Shown here one piece after another: positions 29,774 through 42,634 of a stretch of 64,000 bases of DNA (positions are counted from its first letter, which is position 1; each line of letters begins with the position of its first letter). Both the position numbers and the translations under genes were made by a program. This DNA is from Microbacterium halotolerans (lineage in GTDB: Bacteria; Actinomycetota; Actinomycetes; Actinomycetales; Microbacteriaceae). The notes below the pieces were generated by a model. The model had not been told where the DNA came from. It searched no databases and was given only the letters and a program-made list of their open reading frames with translations. The stretch covers positions 488,494 through 552,493 of the forward strand of contig NZ_KZ984052.1 in assembly GCF_003569805.1 (NCBI RefSeq), read 5' to 3'.

Positions 29774-30598
29774 CTCGCGCCTCCCGGTACTCCGCCGCGC
29801 GCGCGGCGATGGTATCGACGATGGCGTCAGGTCCCACCCGCAGCAGACTCCTGCTCTCCGAGGCCAGCACGTTGCCTGCCAGCGCTCCGAAACGCGGGAC
29901 GAGATCTTCTGGTCCCGCGCCCTGGGCGCCGAAGCCCGGAGCGAGAATGGGCATCCCCGCCAGCACGTCGTCGGTGAGGCCGGAGGCCTCGCGGTCGATC
30001 GTCGCACCGACGACGAGCCCTGCAGACCCCAACGGCGCCCCGCCGCCCGCGGCGGCGACGTCGAGTGCGACCCGACGAGAGACCGTCGCACCGTCATCAC
30101 CCGTCGCACGCTGCAGTGCTGCCGCCTCCGGGTTGCTGGTCGCGCCGAGCACGAACACGCCCTTGTCCGCGCGCAGCGCCGTTTCGATCGTCGCCGTCAG
30201 CGACCCGGCGCCGAGGTAGGGCGAAAGCGTGACGGTGTCGGCCTCGAGCGGAGATCCCGGCTCCAGCCAGGCGCTCGCGTAACCGGCCATGGTGCTGCCG
30301 ATGTCGCCGCGCTTGGCGTCTGCGACCACGATCAGTCCGGCATCTCGTCCGGCGGCGAGTACGGCCTCCAGCGCTGCGAAGCCCGCGCTGCCGAAGCGCT
30401 CGAAGAACGCCACCTGCGGCTTGATCGCAGCCACGTGGCCGGCCGAGGCCTCCACCACGCGCAGGCCGAACCGCCTCAGCCCGTCAGGGCCCTGGTCCAG
30501 CCCCCACGCGTCGAGCAGCTCCGCATGCGGGTCGACCCCGACGCAGAGCGGCCCGAACGCGTCGAGCGCACGACGGAGCCGGAAACCGAAGTCCACCG

Positions 30599-30602
<4 letters not shown>
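29763..30602 (-). CDS. pyrF: Orotidine 5'-phosphate decarboxylase, type 2
   Basis: A 279-residue enzyme decarboxylating OMP to UMP, the last de novo step. The catalytic motif is [10 protein letters not shown] (near residue 92), with GVDPHAELL at the substrate phosphate end and [10 protein letters not shown] near the C-terminus. The length and motif spacing are those of the mycobacterial/type 2 class rather than the short E. coli type. It starts with GTG overlapping the carB stop (GTGA) and ends inside gmk. Confidence 0.97.
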
Positions 30603-33872
<3,270 letters not shown>

Positions 33873-33880
<8 letters not shown>

Positions 33881-35036
33881 GGGGGCCCTTCTTGCCGAGG
33901 TGGTCCAGGACCATGGCCTGGAACCGGTCGAACAGGTAGTTGGCGTCGTTCGGCCCGCCGGCGGCCTCTGGGTGGTACTGCACGGAGAAGGCGGGAATGT
34001 CGAGGGCGCGCATGCCCTCCACGACGTTGTCGTTGAGGCCGATGTGGCTGACCTCGATGCGGCCGAACCCGGCTGGGCTGTCGAAGACGCCCTCGATCGG
34101 GGCATCCACTGCGAAGCCGTGGTTCTGCGCCGTGATCTCGACGCGGCCTGTCGTCTTGTCGCGCACCGGCTGGTTGATGCCGCGATGCCCGAACGGCAGC
34201 TTGTATGTGCCGAGGCCGAGCGCGCGCCCGAACAGCTGATTCCCGAAGCAGATGCCGAAATACGGCAGTCCGTCGCGCAAGGCGGACTGCAGCAGCTCGA
34301 CGTGCGCGTCGCTGGCCGCGGGGTCGCCCGGACCGTTCGAGAAGAACAGCGCGACGGGGTCGATCGCCCGGATCTCGTCGAAGGTCACGTGCTGCGGCAT
34401 CACGTGCACGTCGAAGCCGCGGCGGGCGAGGTTGTTCACCGTCGCCTGCTTGATGCCGAGGTCGATCACGGCGAGGTTGCCGATCTTGTCGCCCACAGCC
34501 GGCGTCACCTGCACGGCGTCGACGGACACCTGGGCGGAGAGGTTCTGCCCTGCCATCTCCGGCGCGGCGGTGACGGCGCGCAGCTGCTCGTCGGCGGCGA
34601 GGTCGGCGGCGGCGCCGGAGAACACGGCGCCGCGCATCGAGCCGTCGGACCGGATGTGCCGGGTGACCGCACGGGTGTCGATGCCGCTGATGCCGACGAT
34701 GCCGTCGCGCTGGAGGGCGGTTTCGAGGGGTTCCTCGGCGCGCCAGTTCGATACGACGCGGGAGGGGTCGCGCACGATGTAGCCGGCGACCCACACGCGG
34801 CGGGACTCCGGGTCCTCGCTGTTGACGCCAGTGTTGCCGATGTGCGGTGCGGTCTGCAGCACGATCTGGCCGGCGTACGACGGATCCGTGAGGGTCTCCT
34901 GGTAGCCGGTCATCCCAGTGGTGAAGACGACCTCGCCGACCGTGGTGCCGCGTGCGCCGTAGGCGTAGCCGTCGTAGCGGCTGCCGTCCTCCAGCACGAG
35001 CACCGCACGGTCGCGGTCAAGAAGAGTAGAGGTCAC
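33873..35036 (-). CDS. carA: Carbamoyl-phosphate synthase small chain
   Basis: A 387-residue glutaminase subunit that feeds ammonia to CarB. The N-terminal CPSase domain contains [16 protein letters not shown]; the class I amidotransferase domain has the nucleophile in [12 protein letters not shown] and the catalytic His-Glu in [11 protein letters not shown]. The start is GTG at 35036 overlapping the stop of the upstream PH-type gene (GTGA). Confidence 0.98.
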
Positions 35037-35536
35037 TGCTCGGCTCCTGTGTGTTGTGCCGACAGATCGTCGATCGCGCGGACGAGGGCGTCCGGCGAGT
35101 CCGTCTGAAGGCGGATGTAACTGTCGCAGATGGTGTCGTCGTCGCCTCGCCACGCGACGAGCACGAGCCCGTCGCGCTCCACGACGCGGTCGATGGTCCA
35201 TGTCGCCCTGCCCGCACCTTCGATGCGGTCGGCGTCGAGGAAGAGGGAGGGCGTGCCGGGCATGTCGAGCGCGACACCGGATGTCGTCACGGTGACCGTG
35301 ACGCGGGATCGGAACGCCAGATGAGGCGGTGCGAGCCGATCGAGCGGCGCATCGTGCCGGGTCGTCGCGACATACAGCCCGTCGAAGACGGCGGTGGTCT
35401 CGCCCCGTGCCTGCCCCAGCGGCACCCGGATCTCCGCTGAGACCCGTCGTCGTCTGCGCCATCCCAACCACATCAGCGTCAGCACCAGGGCGATCACGCC
35501 CGCGAAGAACGCGATACCGGGCAGGTACGCAAGCAT
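35033..35536 (-). CDS. Membrane-anchored PH-like domain protein of the pyr operon
   Basis: A 167-residue protein with one N-terminal hydrophobic helix (about 5-24), a basic stop-transfer WRRRRR, and a soluble beta-rich domain of about 135 residues. A gene of this type sits between pyrC and carA throughout actinobacteria (Rv1382 position in M. tuberculosis). The soluble part is annotated as PH-like in the family; its function is unknown. It is coupled on both sides: TGATG with pyrC and GTGA with carA. Confidence 0.8.
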   Translation of the reverse strand: MLAYLPGIAFFAGVIALVLTLMWLGWRRRRRVSAEIRVPLGQARGETTAVFDGLYVATTRHDAPLDRLAPPHLAFRSRVTVTVTTSGVALDMPGTPSLFLDADRIEGAGRATWTIDRVVERDGLVLVAWRGDDDTICDSYIRLQTDSPDALVRAIDDLSAQHTGAEQ

Positions 35537-36840
35537 CAGGCGTTCTCCTGCTCGACGATCTCGCCGTCTGCGAGCGTGGCACGCCCCCGGTGGATCGTCC
35601 ACATCGTCCTGCCGGGCAGTTCGTCGCCGAGGTATGGGGAGTTCTCGCTGCGGCCGCGCAGATCGGCCGCGGTGAACACACCCTTCACGCTCGGATCGTA
35701 CAGCGTCAGCTCCGCGGCCCCGCCTTCGGCGATGTCCTCGCCGTGGCCGGGCAGCTGACCGATCCCGGCCGGCTTCTTCGACATCACGCGCGCGACGTCG
35801 GCCCAGTCGAGCAGCCCCGTCCCGACCATGGTCTTGTGCACGACCCGCAGTGCGCTCTCGAGGCCGACCATGCCGTGAGCGGCTGCGTGCCATTCGCACG
35901 ACTTGGATTCCTCGGGGTGCGGCGCATGATCGGTGGCGACGATGTCGATGGTGCCGTCGGCGAGGCCAGCACGCACGGCCTCGACGTCTTCGGCACGGCG
36001 CAGCGGCGGGTTCACCTTGTAGCGGGCGTCGTAGCCGCGCACCTTCTCGTCGCTGTAGAGCAGGTGGTGCGGCGTGACCTCGGCTGTGACGTCGATGCCA
36101 CGGGCCTTCGCCCACCGGATGATGTCGACTGAGCCGGCCGTGGAGAGATGGCACACGTGCAGTCGCGAGCCGACGTGCTCCGCGAGCAGCACGTCGCGGG
36201 CGATGATCGATTCCTCGGCGACGGCGGGCCATCCCGCCAGCCCCAGCTCGGCAGAGACGACGCCCTCGTTCATCTGGGCGCCCTCGGTGAGACGAGGGTC
36301 CTGCGCGTGCTGGGCGATCAGACCGCCGAAGCCCTTGACGTACTCGAGCGCTCGGCGCATCAGCAGGGGATCCGCCACGCATGAGCCGTCGTCGCTGAAC
36401 ACGCGCACGTTCGCCCGCGACGACGCCATGGCACCCAGCTCGGCGAGTCGCTCGCCCTTCTGACCGACCGTCACGGCGCCGATCGGCTGCACGGTCGCGT
36501 AGCCGGCCGCTTCGCCCAGCGCCAGCTCCTGCTCGACGACACCGGCGGTGTCGGCCACTGGCACGGTGTTCGGCATCGCGAACACGGCTGAGAACCCGCC
36601 TGCGGCCGCGGCGCGCGTGCCCGTGAGGATCGTCTCGCTGGCCTCGAACCCCGGCTCGCGCAGGTGCACGTGCAGGTCGACGAGGCCTGGCAGTGCGACC
36701 AGGCCGTCCGCATCGATCCTGGTCGCTCCTGCGCGGCTCAGACCCGTGCCGATCTCGGCGATGCGTCCGCCGTCGACGATGATGTCCGCCCTGTGTGATC
36801 CTTCGATCGCGGCCCCGGTGATGAGAAGAGTCTCGCTCAT
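35536..36840 (-). CDS. pyrC: Dihydroorotase
   Basis: A 434-residue amidohydrolase closing carbamoyl aspartate to dihydroorotate. The metal and substrate motif is [10 protein letters not shown] (near residue 55), a further His is in HVCHLSTA, and the catalytic Asp in VATDHAPH (near residue 300). VFSDDGSCV in place of a carboxylated lysine points to the class I enzymes that work with aspartate carbamoyltransferase. It overlaps the pyrB stop by ATGA. Confidence 0.97.
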   Translation of the reverse strand: MSETLLITGAAIEGSHRADIIVDGGRIAEIGTGLSRAGATRIDADGLVALPGLVDLHVHLREPGFEASETILTGTRAAAAGGFSAVFAMPNTVPVADTAGVVEQELALGEAAGYATVQPIGAVTVGQKGERLAELGAMASSRANVRVFSDDGSCVADPLLMRRALEYVKGFGGLIAQHAQDPRLTEGAQMNEGVVSAELGLAGWPAVAEESIIARDVLLAEHVGSRLHVCHLSTAGSVDIIRWAKARGIDVTAEVTPHHLLYSDEKVRGYDARYKVNPPLRRAEDVEAVRAGLADGTIDIVATDHAPHPEESKSCEWHAAAHGMVGLESALRVVHKTMVGTGLLDWADVARVMSKKPAGIGQLPGHGEDIAEGGAAELTLYDPSVKGVFTAADLRGRSENSPYLGDELPGRTMWTIHRGRATLADGEIVEQENA

Positions 36841-37811
36841 CGTCCCTCCTCATTCATCGTCTGATCCGTCCCGCGCTCCCCCGAAAGAAGCAGGTAGAGC
36901 GCGGCCATCCTGACCGATACCCCGTTCGCGACCTGTTCGAGCACCGTGGAGCGACCTGAATCGGCTGCGGCCGGGGATATCTCGAGGCCGCGGTTCATCG
37001 GGCCGGGATGCATCACAATCGTACCGCCGGTCAGTCGCTCGAACCGTTCGCGGCCGAGCCCCCAGCGACGCGAGTACTCGCGCTCCGACGGGAAGAACGA
37101 GGCGTTCATCCGCTCGAGCTGAATGCGCAGCATCATCACAGCGTCCTGGCCGGCCGCAAGAGTCTCGTCCAAGTCGTAGCTGACGTCGACGGGCCATGCC
37201 GACAGGTCCTGCGGGAGCAGCGTGGGAGGTGCCACCAGTGTGACGTGCGCTCCTAGCGTCGCCAGCAGCCACACGTTCGAGCGCGCGACCCTGGAGTGCA
37301 GCACGTCGCCGACGATCGCCACCCGCACACCGTCGAGGTCGCGGCCGCGGCTCGCCGCACCATGCAGACGCCTGCGCATCGTGAAGGCGTCGAGCAGCGC
37401 CTGAGTCGGATGCTCGTGCGTGCCGTCGCCCGCGTTGACGACGCCGGCCGAGATCCAACCGCTGGTCGCCAGCGTGTGAGGCGCACCCGACGCACCGTGA
37501 CGGATCACGACGGCGTCTGCGGCCATCGCCTGCAGCGTCTGGGCCGTGTCCTGCAGACTCTCGCCCTTCGAGACGCTGGAGCCCTTGGCCGAGAAGTTGA
37601 TCACGTCGGCGGAGAGCCGCTTGGCGGCGGCCTCGAAGGAGATTCGTGTGCGGGTGGAGTCCTCGAAGAAGAGATTCACCACGGTCTTCCCCCGCAGCGT
37701 CGGGAGCTTCTTCACTTCGCGGCTCTGCGTATCGGCCATGTCCTCTGCGACGTCGAGGATCCGGATGGCGTCGGCGCGAGAGAGCGTGCGCGTATCGAGC
37801 AGATGCCTCAT
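36837..37811 (-). CDS. pyrB: Aspartate carbamoyltransferase catalytic chain
   Basis: A 324-residue enzyme joining carbamoyl phosphate and aspartate. Carbamoyl-phosphate binding [11 protein letters not shown] (near residue 52), [12 protein letters not shown] (near 135) and the C-terminal [11 protein letters not shown] are present. No pyrI regulatory chain is in the window, as is normal for actinobacteria. The start overlaps the pyrR stop (ATGA). Confidence 0.97.
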   Translation of the reverse strand: MRHLLDTRTLSRADAIRILDVAEDMADTQSREVKKLPTLRGKTVVNLFFEDSTRTRISFEAAAKRLSADVINFSAKGSSVSKGESLQDTAQTLQAMAADAVVIRHGASGAPHTLATSGWISAGVVNAGDGTHEHPTQALLDAFTMRRRLHGAASRGRDLDGVRVAIVGDVLHSRVARSNVWLLATLGAHVTLVAPPTLLPQDLSAWPVDVSYDLDETLAAGQDAVMMLRIQLERMNASFFPSEREYSRRWGLGRERFERLTGGTIVMHPGPMNRGLEISPAAADSGRSTVLEQVANGVSVRMAALYLLLSGERGTDQTMNEEGR

Positions 37812-38347
37812 TCGGTGCCCTCCTCGATCGTGACGTCGTCGACGCCGTCGACCTCGGCGAGCCGGACGTTCACTCGCTCCGAGCGGGCGGACGGCAGGTT
37901 CTTCCCGATGAAGTCGGGCCGGATGGGCAGTTCGCGGTGACCGCGATCGACGAGGATCGCGAGACGCACAGCGGCGGGGCGGCCGATGTCCTTGAGCGCG
38001 TCGAGCGCCGCTGAGATGCTGCGGCCAGAGAAGAGCACATCGTCGACGAGCACCACGACCTGGCCGTCGATGCCGGTGCGCGGGATCTGCGTCGGCCGCG
38101 GAGCGCGGGTGGGGTGTCGCGACAGATCGTCGCGATACATCGTCACGTCCAGAGCACCCGTGGGCACGGCGACGCCGGCGAAGCGTTCGATCAGAGCGGC
38201 CAGCCGCTCGGCGAGATTCACTCCCCTGGTGGGGATGCCCAGCAGAACGAGCCCCTCCGCGCCGCGATTGGCCTCGAGGATCTCATGGGCGATCCGGGTC
38301 ATGGCCCGGCTGATATCGGCTTCCTGAAGCACTGCTCGCGTGCCCAT
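37808..38347 (-). CDS. pyrR: Pyrimidine operon regulator / uracil phosphoribosyltransferase
   Basis: A 179-residue PRTase-fold RNA-binding regulator. The PRPP loop is [19 protein letters not shown] (near residue 102), and [12 protein letters not shown] follows. UMP-bound PyrR binds pyr mRNA and lowers expression of the downstream genes. The ATG at 38347 is chosen over a GTG eight codons upstream because AGAAGGGAG is at correct spacing and the product then matches family N-termini. That ribosome site lies inside a PyrR-binding RNA motif, suggesting translational self-control. Confidence 0.96.
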   Translation of the reverse strand: MGTRAVLQEADISRAMTRIAHEILEANRGAEGLVLLGIPTRGVNLAERLAALIERFAGVAVPTGALDVTMYRDDLSRHPTRAPRPTQIPRTGIDGQVVVLVDDVLFSGRSISAALDALKDIGRPAAVRLAILVDRGHRELPIRPDFIGKNLPSARSERVNVRLAEVDGVDDVTIEEGTE

Positions 38348-38350
38348 CCG

Positions 38351-38380
38351 CCACTCCCTTCTCCGCCTCACTGGACGGTC
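38351..38380 (-). promoter_or_regulatory. PyrR-binding RNA motif overlapping the pyrR ribosome site
   Basis: The minus-strand leader reads GACCGTCCAGTGAGGCGGAG then AAGGGAGTGG. TCCAGTGAGGC fits the known PyrR binding-loop consensus (UCCNGNGAGGY), and AAGGGAG is the ribosome binding site, so bound PyrR would block translation of pyrR and the coupled genes. Translational repression of this kind is known for mycobacterial PyrR. Confidence 0.75.
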
Positions 38381-38399
38381 TTAAAGGTTCGGTGGGATC

Positions 38400-38405
38400 A
38401 GTCTA
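38400..38405 (-). promoter_or_regulatory. Candidate -10 box of the pyr operon
   Basis: TAGACT on the minus strand would start the transcript near 38393, giving a leader of about 46 bases that contains the whole PyrR motif. No good -35 box is seen. Confidence 0.45.
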
Positions 38406-38459
38406 CCGTGTCGCCTGCGCACAGTCGGGTGCCGGGCTCACGAGCGGGTGCCGGGCTCG

Positions 38460-38531
38460 CGAGATGCGCACCTTTTCGACGAAGCCACGTCAGAACCGGC
38501 GCATCTCGACGAGAAGTGCGCATCTCGGCAG
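38460..38531. repeat. Palindromic intergenic element, copy 2 (after nusB)
   Basis: CGAGATGCGCAC (38460-38471) pairs with GTGCGCATCTCG (38516-38527) across 44 bases; GCGCATCTCG occurs again inside (38499-38508). The right side continues GGCAG exactly as in copy 1 (25175-25250), and the inner 44 bases agree at about 35 positions. It begins 5 bases after the nusB stop, as copy 1 does after priA. Confidence 0.85.
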
Positions 38532-38536
38532 CGCGG

Positions 38537-38947
38537 TCAGTTCGCCTTTTCGATGCGTGCGAGCACGCCGTGCACGAACCCGCTGGACTCGTCAGTGGAG
38601 AGCTCCTTGGCGAGTTCCACGGCCTCGTTGATCGCCACGGCGGCGTCGACCTCGTCGTTGCAGAGGATCTCCCATGCCCCGATGCGCAGCAGAGCGCGGT
38701 CGACTGTGGGCATCCGGTCCAGTCGCCATTCACGGCTGTGCGTCTCGATCTGCTCATCGATCTCGTCACCGTTGTCGATGACGCCGTCGACGATCTCACG
38801 GGCATACAGCCATGACGCCTGTCGCTCGGGCTCGCTTGCGGCGCGCTCGGCGGCGGTCGCGAGTGCCTGCGGCAGCGTATCCCCGCGGACGTCGGCGGAG
38901 AACAGGATGTCGAGGGCGCGCTTGCGCGCCTTGGTGCGTGCGCTCAA
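38537..38947 (-). CDS. nusB: Transcription antitermination protein NusB
   Basis: A 136-residue all-helical protein that with NusE (S10) binds boxA RNA in rRNA transcription. SARTKARKRALDILFSAD starts the RNA-binding arginine-rich helix; RMPTVDRALLRIGAWEIL and AINEAVELAKELSTDESSGF are family signatures. It follows efp by 3 bases, the usual efp-nusB pair. Confidence 0.96.
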   Translation of the reverse strand: MSARTKARKRALDILFSADVRGDTLPQALATAAERAASEPERQASWLYAREIVDGVIDNGDEIDEQIETHSREWRLDRMPTVDRALLRIGAWEILCNDEVDAAVAINEAVELAKELSTDESSGFVHGVLARIEKAN

Positions 38948-38950
38948 TGG

Positions 38951-39514
38951 TCAGTCGTTCACGCGGCCGAGGTAGTCGCCCGTGCGGGTGTCGACCTTGA
39001 CCTTGGTGCCTTCGTTCAGGAACAGCGGCACCTGGATCTCGGCGCCCGTCTCCACCGTGGCCGACTTGGTGCCCGCGTTGGAACGGTCGCCCTGCAGACC
39101 CGGCTCGGTGTAGGTGATCTCGAGCACGATCGACGGCGGGAGCTCGATGTACAGCGGCTGACCGTCGTGCATCGCGATCGTGACGATCATGTTCTCGAGC
39201 ATGAATCGCGAGGCGTCGCCGACGACCGCCGCAGGCACGTTGATCTGGTCGTAGTCGCGCTGGTCCATGAAGAAGAACGAGTCGCCGTCGTTGTACAGGT
39301 ACTGGTAGTCGCTGCGATCGACAGTCTGCACGTCGACCTTGGCACCCGCGTTGAACGTCTTGTCGATGATCTTGCCCGAGACGACGTTCTTCATCTTCGT
39401 GCGGACGAAGGCCCCGCCCTTGCCCGGCTTCACGTGCTGGAACTCCACAATGCTCCAGAGCTGGCCGTCGATCGAAAGAACGACGCCATTGCGGATGTCT
39501 GCGGTGGATGCCAT
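38951..39514 (-). CDS. efp: Elongation factor P
   Basis: A 187-residue three-domain factor that relieves ribosome stalling at polyproline. The tip loop reads [10 protein letters not shown] with Lys32 at the site that is beta-lysylated in E. coli; actinobacterial EF-P is thought to act without that modification, and no epmA or epmB is present here. The ATG at 39514 gives the family N-terminus; the longer frame includes the intergenic hairpin. The C-terminal motif GDYLGRVND is normal. Confidence 0.96.
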   Translation of the reverse strand: MASTADIRNGVVLSIDGQLWSIVEFQHVKPGKGGAFVRTKMKNVVSGKIIDKTFNAGAKVDVQTVDRSDYQYLYNDGDSFFFMDQRDYDQINVPAAVVGDASRFMLENMIVTIAMHDGQPLYIELPPSIVLEITYTEPGLQGDRSNAGTKSATVETGAEIQVPLFLNEGTKVKVDTRTGDYLGRVND

Positions 39515-39571
39515 GAAGGAGATTCCGTTTCGTCTCGTGTCGAGTTGCCAGGGCGCGCGGCCCGACAACCC

Positions 39572-39577
39572 ATTGTA
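39572..39577 (-). promoter_or_regulatory. Candidate -10 box of efp-nusB
   Basis: TACAAT on the minus strand, about 58 bases before the efp ATG. It lies in the loop of a small inverted repeat CAACCC/GGGTTG (39566-39571 and 39579-39584), which could be an operator. Confidence 0.45.
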
Positions 39578-39611
39578 CGGGTTGCCGCATGTGCTCCCCC
39601 GCCCCGCGCGT

Positions 39612-39673
39612 CTCTTCATTTCTGGCACGAATCTGCTGGGCCACCCATCCGGAGATGTGCCAGAAATGAAGAG
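39612..39673. repeat. Long palindrome after aroB (17-bp arms)
   Basis: CTCTTCATTTCTGGCAC (39612-39628) and GTGCCAGAAATGAAGAG (39657-39673) are perfect inverted repeats around 28 bases. It begins 8 bases after the aroB stop. The sequence is unlike the 25.2/38.5 kb element, but size and position are alike. No T-run follows. Confidence 0.8.
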
Positions 39674-39681
39674 TTGGGGCG

Positions 39682-40794
39682 TCAGAGGGAGGTGGTGGTG
39701 CGGATGGGGGGCTGGGGATCTTCGGCCACCTCGAGGTAGGCGGCGTACAGGAGGGACTCATCTGGGGCCTGCAGCACGGTGGGTTTGGCGATGTCGTCGA
39801 GCACGATGAACCGCAGCATTCCGGCGCGGGCCTTCTTGTCGCGCTGCATCGTCGCCAGCAGCTGCTTCCACGCCCCGATCCGGTAGGTCGTCGGCAGCCC
39901 CAGCGACTCGAGCACGGCTCGGTGCCTGTCCACGGCGGCGTCTGAGAGCCGCCCGGCCAGCCGGGAGAGCTCGGCGGCGAACATCATGCCGATGGAGACC
40001 GCTGCGCCGTGTCGCCACTGGTAGCGCTCGGCGTGTTCGATCGCGTGGCCGAGCGTGTGCCCGTAGTTCAGGTGCTCTCGCACACCGGACTCACGGAAGT
40101 CCTCGCCGACGATGTCGGCCTTCATCCGGATGGCGAGCTCGATCGTCCGGCGGAACTCGTCGCTTCCGACGTCCGTCGCTCGCTCGGGGTCGGCCTCGAT
40201 GATGTCGAGGATCTCCGGATACCGGATGAAACCCGCCTTCACCACCTCGGCGTATCCCGCGACGGCCTCATTGCGAGGAAGGCTCGCGAGCAGGTCCAGA
40301 TCGCACAGCACGACGTGCGGCGCCCAGAACGCACCGACGAGGTTCTTGCCCTCGGCCGTGTTGACGCCCGTTTTGCCGCCGACCGCCGCGTCGACCATGC
40401 CGAGAACCGTGGTGGGAACCTGCACGACCTTCACGCCTCGCAGCCAGCTGGCCGCCACGAACCCGGCGAGATCGGTCACCGCGCCGCCGCCGAAGCCGAT
40501 CACCGCGTCGGTGCGGGTGAAGTCGGCCTGCCCCATGATCTGCCAGCAGAACGAGGCGACCTCGATGCGCTTGCCCTGTTCAGCATCCGGGATCTCCGCC
40601 AGCAGCACCTCGCGCTCGCTCAGCAGGCTCTCGCGCAGGGTGTCGGCCTCCTTCTGCAGCGTCGGGGGGTGCACGACGAGCACCTTCTTGGCGTTCTCCG
40701 GCAGCGCCTCGCGCACTTCGGCGACGAGCCCGCGGCCGATCCTGATGTCGTAGCCCGTCGCGCCGCTCACGCGGATCTCCGTGACATCGCTCAT
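39682..40794 (-). CDS. aroB: 3-dehydroquinate synthase
   Basis: A 370-residue NAD- and metal-dependent enzyme making dehydroquinate from DAHP, second step of the shikimate pathway. [17 protein letters not shown] binds [12 protein letters not shown] and the zinc histidines in [12 protein letters not shown] are present. The ATG at 40794 overlaps the aroK stop (ATGA). The C-terminal tail after residue 355 is slightly longer than usual. Confidence 0.97.
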   Translation of the reverse strand: MSDVTEIRVSGATGYDIRIGRGLVAEVREALPENAKKVLVVHPPTLQKEADTLRESLLSEREVLLAEIPDAEQGKRIEVASFCWQIMGQADFTRTDAVIGFGGGAVTDLAGFVAASWLRGVKVVQVPTTVLGMVDAAVGGKTGVNTAEGKNLVGAFWAPHVVLCDLDLLASLPRNEAVAGYAEVVKAGFIRYPEILDIIEADPERATDVGSDEFRRTIELAIRMKADIVGEDFRESGVREHLNYGHTLGHAIEHAERYQWRHGAAVSIGMMFAAELSRLAGRLSDAAVDRHRAVLESLGLPTTYRIGAWKQLLATMQRDKKARAGMLRFIVLDDIAKPTVLQAPDESLLYAAYLEVAEDPQPPIRTTTSL

Positions 40795-41363
40795 TCGGAT
40801 TCCTCCTGCTCTCTGACCCAGTCGACGATGCGATCGACGACGTGCTGGATCGGGCCCGTCGATGTGTCGATCTCCAGTGTGGAGACCGCGCGGTACGTCG
40901 GCATGCGCTCGTCCCTGATCCGGATCCACTCGGCGAGCGGGTCGCTGTCGCTGCGGTTGAGCAGCGGTCGCTTCTGACCGCGCAGACGCCCGGCGATGGC
41001 CGTGTCGGAGACGGTCAGCAGCACGACCCTGTGGCCGGACAGTGCCTCCCGCGTGCCGTCGTGCGTCAGCGAGCCGCCGCCGAGCGCGACGACGCCGTCC
41101 TGTGAGAGCGAGGCGAGAACCGCTTCGTGCTCGTATGCACGGAACGTCGTCTCACCCTGCTCGACGAAGATGTCGGCAATCGGACCGTGCTGCTGCACGA
41201 CGATCGAATCGGTGTCTCTGAACGGCACGCCGAGCATCTTCGCCGTCTTGCGGCCGATCGCGGACTTCCCGGCACCCATCGGGCCGACCAGCACGAGCAG
41301 CGGACGCACGGGTGCCCCCTGTTCGAACGGGCCCGGTAGGGCGGTCGGTGCGTCGTCCGTCAT
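40791..41363 (-). CDS. aroK: Shikimate kinase
   Basis: A 190-residue P-loop kinase phosphorylating shikimate. Walker [13 protein letters not shown] (about 27-38), substrate-binding DTDSIV (about 51), ALGGGSL and the lid RPLLNR are all present. Start and stop both overlap neighbours by four bases (aroC and aroB), so the aro genes are strictly coupled. Confidence 0.97.
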   Translation of the reverse strand: MTDDAPTALPGPFEQGAPVRPLLVLVGPMGAGKSAIGRKTAKMLGVPFRDTDSIVVQQHGPIADIFVEQGETTFRAYEHEAVLASLSQDGVVALGGGSLTHDGTREALSGHRVVLLTVSDTAIAGRLRGQKRPLLNRSDSDPLAEWIRIRDERMPTYRAVSTLEIDTSTGPIQHVVDRIVDWVREQEESE

Positions 41364-42574
41364 GCGTCCGGCGCGACGGAGTCGTCGTTCGTCGTGCGCA
41401 GCTCGTCAGGGATCGCAGCGAGGTAGCCATCGAGATTGCGGCGCGTCTCGGCCAGCGAGTCACCGCCGAACTTCTCGATGACGGTCTCGGCGAGCACGAT
41501 GGCGACCATCGCCTCGGCGACCACGCCCGAGGCCGGCACGGCGCACACATCGGAGCGCTGGTGGTGAGCGGTGGACTCCTCGCCCGTGGCGACGTCGACG
41601 GTGCGCAGTGCACGCGGCACGGTCGCGATCGGCTTCATGGCCGCACGCACGCGCAGTGCCGTGCCCGTCGACATCCCACCCTCGGTGCCGCCTGCACGAC
41701 CCGACCCGCGCCCGACGCCGTCGTCGGTCACGAACAGTTCGTCGTGCGCGGCCGAACCGCGGCGGCGCGAGGTCTCGAACCCGTCGCCGACCTCGACGCC
41801 CTTCATCGCCTGGATGCTCATCAGCGCCTGGGCGAGCTTGCCGTCGAGCCGTCGGTCCCACTGCACATGAGAGCCGAGCCCCGGCGGGAGCCCGTACGCA
41901 AGCACCTCGACGACGCCGCCGAGCGTGTCGCCTGCTTTGCGGGCGTCGTCGACTTCGGCCACCATCCGCTCGCTCGTCGCGGCGTCGAAGCACCGCAGCG
42001 GGTCGGCGTCGAGTGCGGCGACGTCATCCGGATGCGGCAGCGCAGAGCCGTCGGGCACCCGCACCGGGCCTATGGAGAGAGTGTGGCTGACGAGTCGGAT
42101 GCCCAGCTCGCCCAGGAACGAACGGGCGACGGCGCCGAGAGCGACACGGGCAGCCGTCTCTCGGGCGCTGGCGCGCTCGAGAATCGGGCGGGCCTCATCG
42201 AAGCCGTACTTCTGCATGCCGACGAAGTCGGCGTGCCCAGGGCGCGGGCGAGTGAGCGGAGCGCCGCGGCCCCGGGACTTCTCGGTGAGTTCGACGGGAG
42301 CAGCGCTCATCACCTCGGTCCACTTCGGCCACTCGGTGTTGCCGATGCGCAGGGCGATCGGGCTGCCCATCGTGTAGCCGTGTCTGACGCCGGAGGAGAG
42401 CGTCAGCTCGTCCTGCTCGAACTTCATCCGGGAGCCGCGGCCATAGCCCAGTTTGCGACGCTGCAGATCCTGTTGGATCTGCTCGGCGAGGAGCGGGACG
42501 CCGGCGGGCAGACCCTCCATAACGGCGATGAGTTCGGGGCCGTGCGATTCGCCGGCCGTCATGACACGGAGCAT
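41360..42574 (-). CDS. aroC: Chorismate synthase
   Basis: A 404-residue FMN-dependent enzyme producing chorismate, the branch point to tryptophan (trp genes at 16-19 kb) and other aromatics. [48 protein letters not shown] and RSDVCAVPA are signatures. The start is taken at 42574 ([12 protein letters not shown]), which matches family N-termini and has GGAG four to five bases upstream; an ATG three codons earlier is also possible. Confidence 0.97.
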   Translation of the reverse strand: MLRVMTAGESHGPELIAVMEGLPAGVPLLAEQIQQDLQRRKLGYGRGSRMKFEQDELTLSSGVRHGYTMGSPIALRIGNTEWPKWTEVMSAAPVELTEKSRGRGAPLTRPRPGHADFVGMQKYGFDEARPILERASARETAARVALGAVARSFLGELGIRLVSHTLSIGPVRVPDGSALPHPDDVAALDADPLRCFDAATSERMVAEVDDARKAGDTLGGVVEVLAYGLPPGLGSHVQWDRRLDGKLAQALMSIQAMKGVEVGDGFETSRRRGSAAHDELFVTDDGVGRGSGRAGGTEGGMSTGTALRVRAAMKPIATVPRALRTVDVATGEESTAHHQRSDVCAVPASGVVAEAMVAIVLAETVIEKFGGDSLAETRRNLDGYLAAIPDELRTTNDDSVAPDA

Positions 42575-42634
42575 AGGCTCCATCTTCCCATGCGTTCGAG
42601 GCGTGCTGCGCCACGGCCGCGGGTATCTCGTGGG

